Origin: Nonomuraea aridisoli
GTDB lineage: Bacteria; Actinomycetota; Actinomycetes; Streptosporangiales; Streptosporangiaceae
DNA length: 64,000 nt
NCBI RefSeq assembly: GCF_003236395.1
Contig: NZ_POUD01000006.1
Coordinates: 22,154 to 86,153, forward strand
Reading direction: 5' to 3'
Shown here: positions 1-8,308 of the stretch, in pieces
Numbering within the stretch: the stretch's first letter is position 1
Layout: each line of letters begins with the position of its first letter
Program-made: the position numbers and the translations under genes
The notes under the pieces: model-generated
Databases searched by the model: none
The model's input: the letters and a program-made list of their open reading frames with translations, nothing else
What the model was told of the DNA's origin: nothing

Positions 1-705
1 CTCCTCGGGACGTTCGAGCGCGGGCAGGTGCCCGGCCCACTCCAGCTCCAGCAGCCGCGCCCGGGGCAGCTCACCGGCCACGTGCCGGGCGCTCTCCCGG
101 AAGTACGGCAGGTCGTGGCCGCCCGCCACCACCAGCGCGGGCACGTCGATGCCGGGCAGGGACAGCTCGCCCTCGGTCTGCTCGGGCTCGGGATCGGCGG
201 CGAGCTGCACCTCGAACGCGTGGCGCTGCATCGCCACCAGCCGCGTCCGCGCGTCCTCGCTCGCCTCGGGGCCGAGCAGGGTGCGGGCGTTCAGCTCCGC
301 GGCCCCCTGGACGTCGCCCTGCTCCAGCAGCCGCCGCTCCTCCGCCCAGTACGCCCGCAGGTCCGGCGTGGGCTCCAGGTCGGCGACGGGGTTGAGCAGC
401 ACCAGCCGCCCGGCCAGCCCGGCCGAGGCGAGCTCCAGCGCCACCCGGCCGCCGCCGGACGCGCCGACAAGGGCCGCCCGCGTGATCTCCAGCGCGGCCA
501 GCACCTTGGCCACGTCGGCGGCGTCGCCGTACGGCCCGTCCGCGCGGTAGGGCGTGCGCCCGTACCCGCGGAAGTCCACGGTGATCACCCGGAACCGCTC
601 GGACAGCGCCTCCACCTGCGCCTGCCACATGCCGGAGTCGGCGGCCGTCGAGTGCAGCAGCACCACCGGCTCGCCTGCGCCCTTCTCGGCGTGCCAGATC
701 GTCAT
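1..705 (-). CDS. alpha/beta hydrolase, C-terminus cut by window edge
   Basis: The reading frame runs leftward off the window, so 235 residues are visible and the C-terminus is missing. It has an alpha/beta-hydrolase layout: an oxyanion-loop HST near residue 18, the nucleophile elbow GASGGG with Ser83, Asp198 in GGHD and His226 in EWAGHL, a complete catalytic triad. This suggests a soluble esterase or carboxylic-ester hydrolase of unknown substrate. The ATG overlaps the stop of the upstream LysE gene by four bases (ATGA), so the two are almost certainly translationally coupled. The frame is open from 705 to base 1 without a stop. The family assignment is firm, the substrate unknown. Confidence 0.85.
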   Translation of the reverse strand, partial: MTIWHAEKGAGEPVVLLHSTAADSGMWQAQVEALSERFRVITVDFRGYGRTPYRADGPYGDAADVAKVLAALEITRAALVGASGGGRVALELASAGLAGRLVLLNPVADLEPTPDLRAYWAEERRLLEQGDVQGAAELNARTLLGPEASEDARTRLVAMQRHAFEVQLAADPEPEQTEGELSLPGIDVPALVVAGGHDLPYFRESARHVAGELPRARLLELEWAGHLPALERPEE

Positions 706-1316
706 CGCGACTCCACCGCCATCCGCACGCCGAGGCCGATCAGCAGCACGCCGGACAACTGCTCCAGCCGCCGCCGGACCACGGGCCGTCCGAGCAGGTC
801 ACGCGCCTTGGCCACGGCCCAGATGAGCGCGCCGTACCAGAGCAGGTCGACCGCCACCCAGACGACGGCGAGCGTCACGAGCGTCATCGGCACGTTCTGC
901 CCGGCGGGGACGAACTGCGGCAGGAACGACATCGCGAACACCGCCGCCTTCGGGTTGGCCAGGCACGTCCCGAGACCGGCCAGGTACGGGCCGCGCCACC
1001 CGGGCACCGCCTCCCCCTCGGGCGCGGCCGGCGCCCCCTTGCGGGCCTGCCACAACGCCTGCGCCCCCATGACGACCAGGACGACGGCACCGGTCACGCG
1101 CATGACGTCGTAGGCCACCTGGGAGGCCACGAGCAGGGCGGACAGGCCGAACGCGGCGGCCAGGCCCCACAGCAGGATGCCGGTCTCGTTGCCCAGGGTG
1201 GCCGCCAGGCCGGAGCCGCGGCCGGCGCGCAGCGTCTGGCGCAGGATGATGGCCGTGCTGACCCCGGGCACCATGGCCACCAGGACGCACGCGCCCGCGA
1301 ACGCGAGAAGATGCAT
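702..1316 (-). CDS. LysE family amino-acid exporter
   Basis: A 204-residue integral membrane protein with the N-terminal GVSTAIILRQTL segment that marks the LysE/RhtB translocator family, about six hydrophobic segments and the family's usual length. Members export amino acids or small metabolites across the cytoplasmic membrane. It begins 44 bases downstream of the WYL regulator gene and ends in a 4-base overlap with the alpha/beta hydrolase, so the three genes probably form one transcript. The exported substrate cannot be read from sequence; the linked hydrolase hints that the cargo might be a hydrolysis product, which is inference. Confidence 0.87.
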   Translation of the reverse strand: MHLLAFAGACVLVAMVPGVSTAIILRQTLRAGRGSGLAATLGNETGILLWGLAAAFGLSALLVASQVAYDVMRVTGAVVLVVMGAQALWQARKGAPAAPEGEAVPGWRGPYLAGLGTCLANPKAAVFAMSFLPQFVPAGQNVPMTLVTLAVVWVAVDLLWYGALIWAVAKARDLLGRPVVRRRLEQLSGVLLIGLGVRMAVESR

Positions 1317-1360
1317 GCCGCAATGCTGACAGAACGCACCGACAGATCGCGCCTGGATAT

Positions 1361-2332
1361 TCAGCCGTACAGCTTGGCCAGCTCCTCCACCGCCTCACGC
1401 ATGAGCGCGCGCAGCTCCGGCGGCTCCAGCACCTCGACGCCGGCGCCCATGCGCAGCAGCAGCCAGCGCGCGTGGGTGATCGACTCGACGGGCACGGTGA
1501 GCGTGGTCCAGCCCTCGGGGTCGGGCTCGCCGGCCGCGGCCAGCGCAGCGCCGACGACGTCCTGCCCCATGGTGTACGCCAGCAGGTCGCCCATGCCGGG
1601 GGCGAGCTTGATGACGGCCTCGGCGGTGTACATCCGCTCGCGGAACTCCTCGGCGTACGCCCGCCAGAACGTGCCCAGGTCGAACCCCTCGGGCCGGGCG
1701 AACCGCCCGGGCAGCGTCTCCACGGTGAGGATCCGCGCGACCCGGTACGTGCGCGGGGAGCCGCCGGGCGGCGCGGCCACCATGTACCAGGACCCGCCCT
1801 TGAGCACCAGCCCGTACGGGTGGACCACCCGCTCGACGACCTGGCTCCCCCAGCGCCGGTACGTCATGCGCAGCGGCCGCTGGTCCCAGACCGCCTCGGA
1901 CGCCTCGCCGAGGTGGGGCACGTCGTCGGCCGAGCGGTACCAGCCGGGCACGTCGAGCAGGAACCGCTCGCGCATCCGCGAGGCGTGGGAGCGCGGCTCG
2001 GGCGGCAGCGCGGCCAGCAGCTTCAGCTCGGCGTTGGCCGCGACCTCGGCCAGCCCCAGCTCGGCGGCGGGGCCGGGCAGCCCGGCCAGGAACAACGAGG
2101 AGGCCTCTTCGGCGGTGAGCCCGTTGAGGCGGGTGCGGTAGCCGTCGAGCAGCCGGTAGCCGCCCGCCGGGCCCCTGTCGGCGTAGACGGGGACGCCGGC
2201 CGCCGACAGCGCCTCGACGTCGCGGTAGACCGTGCGGACCGAGACCTCCAGCTCCCGCGCGATCTCGGGCGCGGTCATGCGGCCGCGTGTCTGCAGGAGC
2301 AGCAGCAGCGAGAGCAGACGGCTGGCACGCAT
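1361..2332 (-). CDS. HTH/WYL-domain transcriptional regulator
   Basis: A 323-residue DeoR-like regulator. Residues 1-60 form a winged helix-turn-helix (EISVRTVYRD-like motif, here ELEVSVRTVYRDVEAL), followed by a WYL domain that contains the WYMVA segment typical of ligand-sensing WYL proteins (YGLVLKGGSWYMVA). A longer frame continues upstream, but the ATG at 2332 starts exactly at the conserved MRASRLLSLL N-terminus. The gene lies 29 bases after the TauE/SafE gene and 44 bases before LysE on the same strand, so it may control the transporter pair. Ligand unknown. Confidence 0.88.
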   Translation of the reverse strand: MRASRLLSLLLLLQTRGRMTAPEIARELEVSVRTVYRDVEALSAAGVPVYADRGPAGGYRLLDGYRTRLNGLTAEEASSLFLAGLPGPAAELGLAEVAANAELKLLAALPPEPRSHASRMRERFLLDVPGWYRSADDVPHLGEASEAVWDQRPLRMTYRRWGSQVVERVVHPYGLVLKGGSWYMVAAPPGGSPRTYRVARILTVETLPGRFARPEGFDLGTFWRAYAEEFRERMYTAEAVIKLAPGMGDLLAYTMGQDVVGAALAAAGEPDPEGWTTLTVPVESITHARWLLLRMGAGVEVLEPPELRALMREAVEELAKLYG

Positions 2333-2361
2333 CTGTCCATTATCGCCCCGCGGGCGGCCGC

Positions 2362-3123
2362 TCAGCCGAACTGCTGCCAGCCGAGCCTGATCACCATCGC
2401 CACGACCACGACCAGCAGCACGATCCGGACGAACGCCGCCCCGCGCCTGAGCGCCATCCGCGCGCCGAACTGGGCGCCGGCCACGTTGCAGACCGCCATG
2501 CCGAGGCCGAGCGCCCAGTGCACGTGCCCCTGCGCCCCGAACACGGCCAGCGCCCCGAGGTTCGTGCCGACGTTGATGATCTTCGCGGAGGCGGAGGCGG
2601 AGACGAAGTCGAGCCCGAGGATGGTGGTGAAGGCGATGATGAGGAACGTGCCCGTGCCCGGCCCCATGATGCCGTCGTAGAAGGCGATCCCGACGCCCGC
2701 GGTCGCGACCGCGGCGGCCACGCGCGGCCCGGTCCGCAGCCGCGGCTCCGGCACGGCGCCCATCGACGGCCGCAGCGTCACGAACACGGCCACGGCCACC
2801 AGCACCACCATCACGGCCGGGCGCAGCACCTCGGCGGAGATGGCCGCCGCCGCCCACGCGCCCAGCCCGGCGCTCAGCACGGCGAGGGCCGCGCCGGGCA
2901 GCGCCACCCGCCGGTCGACCTTGGCGGAGCGCGCGTACGCGACGGCGGCGGAGGCCGTGCCGAACACCGAGGAGAACTTGTTGGTGGCCATCGCCTCGAC
3001 CGTCGGCATGCCGGTCACGAGGATGGCGGGGAGTTGCAGGAGACCGCCGCCGCCCACGACGGCGTCGACCCATCCCGCCCCGGCCGCCGCCGCCAGCAAC
3101 ACCAGGATCTGCTCCAGCGGCAC
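2362..3123 (-). CDS. TauE/SafE family sulfite/anion permease
   Basis: A 253-residue polytopic membrane protein with the two-repeat structure of the TauE/SafE family: the N-terminal GWVDAVVGGGGLLQLP motif and the internal GFYDGIMGPGTG-like motif (here GIAFYDGIMGPGTGTFL). Members move sulfite, sulfoacetate or other organosulfur anions out of the cell. The start is GTG, preceded by a run of G-rich sequence (GGGGGAG) that can serve as ribosome binding site. It heads a leftward group with the WYL regulator and LysE exporter. Substrate not identifiable. Confidence 0.88.
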   Translation of the reverse strand: MPLEQILVLLAAAAGAGWVDAVVGGGGLLQLPAILVTGMPTVEAMATNKFSSVFGTASAAVAYARSAKVDRRVALPGAALAVLSAGLGAWAAAAISAEVLRPAVMVVLVAVAVFVTLRPSMGAVPEPRLRTGPRVAAAVATAGVGIAFYDGIMGPGTGTFLIIAFTTILGLDFVSASASAKIINVGTNLGALAVFGAQGHVHWALGLGMAVCNVAGAQFGARMALRRGAAFVRIVLLVVVVAMVIRLGWQQFG

Positions 3124-3201
3124 GCGCCACTCCCCCGAAAAATCCCCCGATAAACCCCAAGAGTGTATAAGTCGGGTTTTAGGGGCTCGGCCTCGGGCTG
3201 A

Positions 3202-4206
3202 TCACACAGCCTTGCCCAGCTCGGTGAGGTGGTCCTCACTCATGGGAGCCCGTCCCGCCTCGACGTCGGCCAGCCGGGCGAGCAGGCCGCGCAGCAGCGG
3301 CACCGGCGTCCCGTCCGACCCGGCCCGCGCCAGCACGGGCCGGTAGTGCTCGTGCACCTCGATCGGGCGGCGCCGCACGGCGATGTCACGCCAGATGCCG
3401 CTGCGGTCCTTCGGCTGGGTACGCAGCCATGCCGTGAGCCGGTCGGTGGCCTCCTCCCGCGCCCGCTCCGGCGCGCCCGGCGCGTAGGCGGCGGCGTCGA
3501 AGGCGTCGAACGGCTCCAGCCGCAGCCCGAGCCCGCCCGCCACCGCGAACACCTCGGCCACCAGCGCGTGCATGAGCGGCCGGTGCCGGTCGATCAGGTC
3601 GGCCATCGGCGCGTCGGCCAGCGCGGTCGCGCTGAGCATGGCCCCGAACCCGAGCTTGGCCCACAGGTGGCCGCCGATGTTGCCGGTCGCCTTCGCGCCG
3701 AGCCCGGCCAGGTCGGCGACCAGCCGGTCCACCCGCTCGCTGGGGCGCCCGTCGAGCTCGCCGATCACGAACGCCCCCGGCCCGCCGTCGCGCACGACGC
3801 CCGGTTCCACCACGTCGGCGAAGATGTTGACGAACGAGCCCACGACGCGTTCGGCGCCGACGTACTCGGCGATGAGCTGCTCGTTGAGCCCGTTCTGCAC
3901 CGACACGACGTGGCCGCCGGGGTCGAGCCGGGGCGCGATCCAGGCCGCCGCCCCGGCCGTGGCCTGCGACTTCACACACAGGAGCACGCGGTGCAGTGGC
4001 CCGTCCGCCTCCTCAGGGGTGGCCGCGCCGAGCCGGACGTGTTCGTCGCCGCCGGCCCGGCGCAGCACGAGGCCGTCGCGCCGGACCGCCGCCACGTGGG
4101 CGGGGTCGGCGTCGACGAGGAGCACCTCGTGGCCGCCCCGCGCCAGGTGGAAGGCGATGGTGCCGCCGATGGCCCCGCCGCCGACGATCGTGTAGGGGGC
4201 GTTCAT
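3202..4206 (-). CDS. ketopantoate reductase-like (ApbA/PanE) oxidoreductase
   Basis: A 334-residue two-domain protein. The N-terminal Rossmann nucleotide-binding motif GGGAIGG lies at residues 8-14, followed by the CVKS and QNGLN segments of the ApbA family and the C-terminal helical domain with KLGFG. Family members reduce 2-ketopantoate with NADPH, but many paralogues in catabolic operons act on other 2-keto acids. It is the last gene of a five-gene operon and overlaps the SDR gene by ATGA. Because the operon also has a deacetylase, transporter and SDR, a role in degradation of an imported compound is more likely than pantothenate synthesis; that is inference. Confidence 0.85.
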   Translation of the reverse strand: MNAPYTIVGGGAIGGTIAFHLARGGHEVLLVDADPAHVAAVRRDGLVLRRAGGDEHVRLGAATPEEADGPLHRVLLCVKSQATAGAAAWIAPRLDPGGHVVSVQNGLNEQLIAEYVGAERVVGSFVNIFADVVEPGVVRDGGPGAFVIGELDGRPSERVDRLVADLAGLGAKATGNIGGHLWAKLGFGAMLSATALADAPMADLIDRHRPLMHALVAEVFAVAGGLGLRLEPFDAFDAAAYAPGAPERAREEATDRLTAWLRTQPKDRSGIWRDIAVRRRPIEVHEHYRPVLARAGSDGTPVPLLRGLLARLADVEAGRAPMSEDHLTELGKAV

Positions 4207-4973
4207 CCGCGTTGCACCTCGCTCATTCCGTTCCAGTGCAGGGGCAGGGCGGTGGTGCCCGCCGACGCGCCGCCGTCCACCCGCAGCACGGCGCCCGTCA
4301 CCCAGCCGGCCTCCTCGCCGGCCAGCCAGCGCACGGCCCCGGCGACGTCCGCCGGCAGCCCGCGCCGGCCGAGCGGGTTGGCCGAGACGGCGGCGGCGTA
4401 CTCCTCGGTGACGGGGTTGGCGGGGCTGTCGACGGTGACGAAGCCGGGGCTGACCGCGTTGACGCGCACGCCGAGCGGGCCGAGCTCGACGGCCGCGGCC
4501 TTGGTGAGCATCTCCAGCGCGGCCTTCGACGTGCAGTAGTGGGCCGCGCCGGGCCGGGCGCGCAGGGCGGCGCCCGAGGCGATGTTCACCACCACGCCGG
4601 AGCGCCCCTCCGCGGCGCAGGCCCGGCCGAAGGCGGCGGTGACCAGCATGGGGGCGCGGACGTTGACGTGCTGCACGCGGTCCCACCGGGCGGCGGTCAT
4701 CTCCAGGAACGGCGTGGCCGGGTAGATGCCGGCCGCGTTCACCACGACGTCCACCGGGCCGTGCTCGCGCCAGGCCCGCTCCACCAGCCCCGCGGCCTGC
4801 TCCGCGTCGGCCAGGTCGGCGACGATCCGCCCGGTGCCGACGCGGGCCGCCATCTCGGCCAGGGGTTCGGGCCGCGTGTCCACGGCGGTGACGCGGTCGC
4901 CGGTCGCGAACAGCTCGCAGACGGCGGCGCCGATGCCACCGGCCGCGCCGGTGACCAGGACGTGGCGGGTCAT
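4203..4973 (-). CDS. SDR family NAD(P)-dependent oxidoreductase
   Basis: A 256-residue classical short-chain dehydrogenase. It has the cofactor motif TGAAGGIG at residues 8-15, the NAAG motif, the catalytic Ser in NIASGAA and the YxxxK pair in HYCTSKAAL. Ends are fixed by ATGA overlaps with both neighbours, the MHS transporter upstream and the ketopantoate-reductase-like gene downstream. It probably oxidises or reduces an intermediate of the compound handled by the operon. Family certain, substrate unknown. Confidence 0.9.
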   Translation of the reverse strand: MTRHVLVTGAAGGIGAAVCELFATGDRVTAVDTRPEPLAEMAARVGTGRIVADLADAEQAAGLVERAWREHGPVDVVVNAAGIYPATPFLEMTAARWDRVQHVNVRAPMLVTAAFGRACAAEGRSGVVVNIASGAALRARPGAAHYCTSKAALEMLTKAAAVELGPLGVRVNAVSPGFVTVDSPANPVTEEYAAAVSANPLGRRGLPADVAGAVRWLAGEEAGWVTGAVLRVDGGASAGTTALPLHWNGMSEVQRG

Positions 4974-6259
4974 GTCAGCTCCTTTCCCCGGGTCTCGGGC
5001 ATGGTGGCGTAGACGGCGACGCCGACGAGCGCGGCGGCGGCCACGTACAGCCACACCTTGTCGCCGTGGCCGCTGGAGCTCAGCCAGGTGGTGACGTACG
5101 GGGCGGTGCCGCCGAAGACGGCGACGGACAGCGCGTACGGCAGGCCGATCCCGGTCGTGCGGACCTCGGCGGGGAACTGCTCGGCCATGATCACCGCGCA
5201 GTTGGCGGAGTAGCCCACGAGGAACACCATGCCGACGAGCTCGATGGCCAGCAGCGAGCCGAACCCGCCGTTCAGGAACTGGAACGCCGGCCAGGCCAGC
5301 AGCAGGAAGCCCACCGCGAAGGCGAGCATCGTGGGCTTGCGTCCCACCAGGTCGGACAGCAGCCCGCCGAACGGCAGCAGGATGAGGAAGATCAGCACCG
5401 CGATCGTGTTGGCCAGCAGCGCCTGGTTCAGCGGAATCCCGGTGGCCACATGCGCATATGTCGGCATATAGCTGACCCAGATGTAGTACAGCAGCGTCCC
5501 GGCGATCGTCACGCCCGCCACCCGCAGCGCGGCCCGGGGATGGTCCCTGACCATCGCGACCAGCGGGTTGGAGCGGGTGCGGCCGGACGACTTGACCTCG
5601 GCGAACGCCTCGGTCTCGGGCACCGAGACCCGCAGCCAGAGGCCGACCAGCCCGAGCAGGCCGCCGATGAGGAACGCGATCCGCCAGCCCCAGCTCTGCA
5701 GCGCCGCCTCGTCCAGCGTCGAGGTGAGCACCGTGCCGAGCGCGGAGGCGACCAGCACGCCGCCGCCCACCGAGACCTGCTGCCAGGACCCGGCGAACGC
5801 CCGCCGCCCGCGCGCCGCCGACTCCACGAGGAAGGCGGAGGAGGTGCCGAACTCGCCGCCGGCCGAGAAGCCCTGGACCAGGCGGGCCAGCACCAGGACG
5901 ATCGGCGCGGCGATGCCGATGGTCTCGTAACCGGGGCAGATCGCGATGGCGAACGAGGCGCCCGCCATCAGCGAGATCGTCAGCGTCAGCCCCTTCTTGC
6001 GGCCGTGCCGGTCGCCGTACGCGCCGAGCAGGGCGCCGCCGATGGGCCGCATGAGGAAGCCGACGGCGAAGACGGCCAGCGTGGACAGCAGGCTCGCGGT
6101 GGAGTCGCCGGAGGGGAAGAACTGGCGGGAGAAGATCGCGGCGAACGTGGTGTAGATGGCCCAGTCGACCCATTCGACGGTGTTGCCGATCGCGCCGGCG
6201 ACGATCGCCTTGCGCTGTGCGGGGGTGAGTTTGGTGGGGGCGGGGGCGGCGACCGTCAT
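4970..6259 (-). CDS. MFS transporter, metabolite:H+ symporter (MHS) type
   Basis: A 429-residue, about 12-segment major facilitator. The motif GAYGDRHGRKKGL after the second helix and the GNTVEWVDW N-terminal segment are typical of the MHS subfamily (shikimate, alpha-ketoglutarate, dicarboxylate or betaine:proton symporters). It should import the operon's substrate. Both ends overlap neighbours by ATGA (deacetylase upstream, SDR downstream), implying tight co-translation. No sequence feature tells which organic acid or zwitterion is carried. Confidence 0.9.
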   Translation of the reverse strand: MTVAAPAPTKLTPAQRKAIVAGAIGNTVEWVDWAIYTTFAAIFSRQFFPSGDSTASLLSTLAVFAVGFLMRPIGGALLGAYGDRHGRKKGLTLTISLMAGASFAIAICPGYETIGIAAPIVLVLARLVQGFSAGGEFGTSSAFLVESAARGRRAFAGSWQQVSVGGGVLVASALGTVLTSTLDEAALQSWGWRIAFLIGGLLGLVGLWLRVSVPETEAFAEVKSSGRTRSNPLVAMVRDHPRAALRVAGVTIAGTLLYYIWVSYMPTYAHVATGIPLNQALLANTIAVLIFLILLPFGGLLSDLVGRKPTMLAFAVGFLLLAWPAFQFLNGGFGSLLAIELVGMVFLVGYSANCAVIMAEQFPAEVRTTGIGLPYALSVAVFGGTAPYVTTWLSSSGHGDKVWLYVAAAALVGVAVYATMPETRGKELT

Positions 6260-7143
6260 GCGTGCTCCAGGACGTAGTCGGCGATCTGGGCATGGGTGGC
6301 GTACCAGACGCCCTCGTGGGCGTCGATGTGCTCCAGCAGCTCCGTGAGGGCGGCCATGCGGGAGCGGTGCCCGATGATGTGGGGGTGCATGGTGAGCTGG
6401 AACAGCCCGCCCTCGGCGTAGGCGGCGTCGAACTCGTCGCGCCAGATCCCGGCCACCTCGCGCGGCGGCGTGTACGGCCGCAGCGAGCCGTAGCGCTCCA
6501 TCATCAGGTAGGGGGCGTCGTCCCTGATCCACTCGACGGGGATCTCCACGATGCCGGTCGGCTCGCCCCCGGCGAGCAGCTCGTACGGCTCGTCGTCGGC
6601 CATCAGCGAGGAGTCGTAGGTCAGGCCCAGCTCGCGGGTGATGGCGAGGGTGTGGTCGGAGAAGTCCCACGACGGGGTGCGGATGCCCACCGGGCGTGTG
6701 CCGGCCAGCCGCTCCAGGGTGTCGGCGGCGCGCAGGGCGAGCTCCCGCTCCTGCGCCGGCTCCAGCGTCATGTTGCGCTCGTGGATCCAGCCGTGCATGG
6801 CGACCTCGTGGCCGGCGGCGACGTAGCCGCGCACCTCCTCGGGGTGCAGCAGCGCGGAGACCGCCGGCATGAAGAACGAGGCCGGGACGCCGAAGCGCTC
6901 CAGCAGGCGCAGCACGCGCGGGGCGCCGACGCGGGAGCCGTACTCGCCCTGGGCGAGCTTGCCGGGGCGGGTCTCGCCGTCGCGCAGCGGGATCGTCTCG
7001 TGGTCGGAGTCGAACGACAGCGCGACGGCGACGCGGGCGCCGCCGGGCCAGGTGCGCGGACGCAGGCTGCGCCCGGCGCGCACCCGCTCGACGTGACCGC
7101 GCCAGGTCTGCTCGTCCCACCGCCAGGGCTGCTGTTCGGTCAT
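6256..7143 (-). CDS. NodB-type polysaccharide deacetylase family hydrolase
   Basis: A 295-residue NodB-homology enzyme. The metal-binding Asp pair is in the SFDSDHET segment, the HGWIHERN segment gives a metal His pair, and the C-terminal QLTMHPHIIGH segment supplies the distal His. This subgroup (HpPgdA-like, cyclic-imidase/allantoinase PuuE-like) often hydrolyses small amides or imides instead of polysaccharide, and no signal peptide is seen, so it acts in the cytoplasm. The ATG at 7143 overlaps the regulator stop; an earlier in-frame ATG would lie inside the regulator and lacks support. Sitting beside an importer it may open an imported cyclic amide; this is inference. Confidence 0.85.
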   Translation of the reverse strand: MTEQQPWRWDEQTWRGHVERVRAGRSLRPRTWPGGARVAVALSFDSDHETIPLRDGETRPGKLAQGEYGSRVGAPRVLRLLERFGVPASFFMPAVSALLHPEEVRGYVAAGHEVAMHGWIHERNMTLEPAQERELALRAADTLERLAGTRPVGIRTPSWDFSDHTLAITRELGLTYDSSLMADDEPYELLAGGEPTGIVEIPVEWIRDDAPYLMMERYGSLRPYTPPREVAGIWRDEFDAAYAEGGLFQLTMHPHIIGHRSRMAALTELLEHIDAHEGVWYATHAQIADYVLEHA

Positions 7144-8162
7144 GGTGCGGGGTTCTCCGTTCGTGCGGCGGGGGTGGGCGCCCACGCGCGTTTGAGCGTG
7201 GTCAGCTGGAGGGTCACGTCGGCGGCGCGAAGGCCGGGCAGGGAGCCGACGTCGCCGGTCAGGTAGCGGAACAGGCCGCCGTAGTGGCGCAGCGCCACCT
7301 GCCCGACCAGGTTGAAGCGGCCGGTGGTGGCCGACAGGTAGCGGGTCGAGGGATGCGCGGCGAGCTGCTGCCCGGCCCGCTCTAGCAGGCCGGGCTCGAC
7401 CTCCAGCCAGAGCATGAACTCCACCGCGTAGCCGAGCACCTCGGGCTCGGTCAGCGTGCGGAAGCGCAGGCAGCCGCGGCGCACCAGCGACTCGACCCGC
7501 CGTTTGGCGGTCGACTCGCTACTGCCTACGGCCCTGGCCAGCGTCTTGTACGGCATGCGGCCGTCCTCGCCGAGCGCCTGGATGATCGCCAGCTCCAGCG
7601 CGTCGAGCCGTTCCGGCGTGCCCTCGCCGACGCGGTCCTCGAACGGCGGCTCGGCCGCGTCGCGCAGCTCGGCGGTGGCCCGCTCGTCGAGGACCCCGGG
7701 GTTCCAGTCGTGGTTGGAGACGAACGTCCGCATGACCGCGTGCGTCTCGCTCCCGGTGACCCGGTCGCCCCCGGGCACGTCGGCCACCATGATCCGCCCG
7801 ATGTCGGCGTGGGAGGGCACCACGAACTCGGCCACGCAGTCGGCGCTGCCCGACACCACCGCGACGAACCTGGCCTGCGGCCGGCCGGCGATAGCGGCGG
7901 CCACGTCGTACGTGGTGCCGGGCCGGCAGCGCAGCCGGCTCAGCACCGGCACCCCGAGCCCGCAGCGCAGGACGTCGGCCACGCCGATCACCTTCAGCAG
8001 CCCGCCGTCGCCGAGCAGGCCGGCCCGGCGGACCACGGTGGACTCGCTCGCGCCGACGAGCCGGGCGATGAGGCTCCACGGGGCCCGCCCGTTCAACTGC
8101 AGGGCCGCGACGATCCCCCGGTCCAGCTCGTCGATCTGGACGCCTTCTTGCATGGACCCCAT
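7140..8162 (-). CDS. duplicated Lrp/AsnC-type transcriptional regulator
   Basis: A 340-residue regulator built from two Lrp-like halves: HTH near residues 12-55 (LIARLVGASESTVVRR) and a second HTH near residues 188-235 (LARAVGSSESTAKRR), each followed by a RAM-like ligand-binding segment. Such double AsnC proteins are common in actinobacteria. It is the first gene of the five-gene operon and its TGA overlaps the deacetylase ATG. Two ATGs are possible (8162 and 8153). Upstream lie two inverted 9-base half-sites at 8191-8232, a candidate autoregulatory operator. Confidence 0.88.
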   Translation of the reverse strand: MGSMQEGVQIDELDRGIVAALQLNGRAPWSLIARLVGASESTVVRRAGLLGDGGLLKVIGVADVLRCGLGVPVLSRLRCRPGTTYDVAAAIAGRPQARFVAVVSGSADCVAEFVVPSHADIGRIMVADVPGGDRVTGSETHAVMRTFVSNHDWNPGVLDERATAELRDAAEPPFEDRVGEGTPERLDALELAIIQALGEDGRMPYKTLARAVGSSESTAKRRVESLVRRGCLRFRTLTEPEVLGYAVEFMLWLEVEPGLLERAGQQLAAHPSTRYLSATTGRFNLVGQVALRHYGGLFRYLTGDVGSLPGLRAADVTLQLTTLKRAWAPTPAARTENPAP

Positions 8163-8190
8163 GCTGACTGACGGAATCCCTCAAAATCAA

Positions 8191-8232
8191 GGCAAAGTTG
8201 ACCTAATCCCCTGAATCCGCCCAAACTTTGCC
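8191..8232 (-). promoter_or_regulatory. inverted half-sites upstream of the Lrp-led operon
   Basis: Two perfectly inverted 9-base arms, GGCAAAGTT at 8191-8199 and AACTTTGCC at 8224-8232, lie 33 bases apart (about three helical turns) and 29-70 bases upstream of the regulator start. The region is AT-rich for this chromosome. Spacing on one helix face suits an octameric Lrp-family protein, so this is the likely operator for the operon; binding is inferred. Confidence 0.5.
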
Positions 8233-8252
8233 ATCGTCTCCGGGCACCGAAG

Positions 8253-8293
8253 AGGGGGAGCGCCGTGTCCGGCGAGGACACGGCGCTCCCCCT
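8253..8293 (-). terminator. strong hairpin after the clpP pair
   Basis: A perfect 18-bp inverted repeat (arm begins AGGGGGAGCG, ends CGTGTCC) with a 5-base loop, 16 bases past the stop of the downstream clpP gene. It separates the clpP transcript from the Lrp-led operon on the same strand. There is no clear U-tract, which is usual for actinobacterial terminators. Confidence 0.85.
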
Positions 8294-8308
8294 GGCGGGC
8301 CGGCGGGA

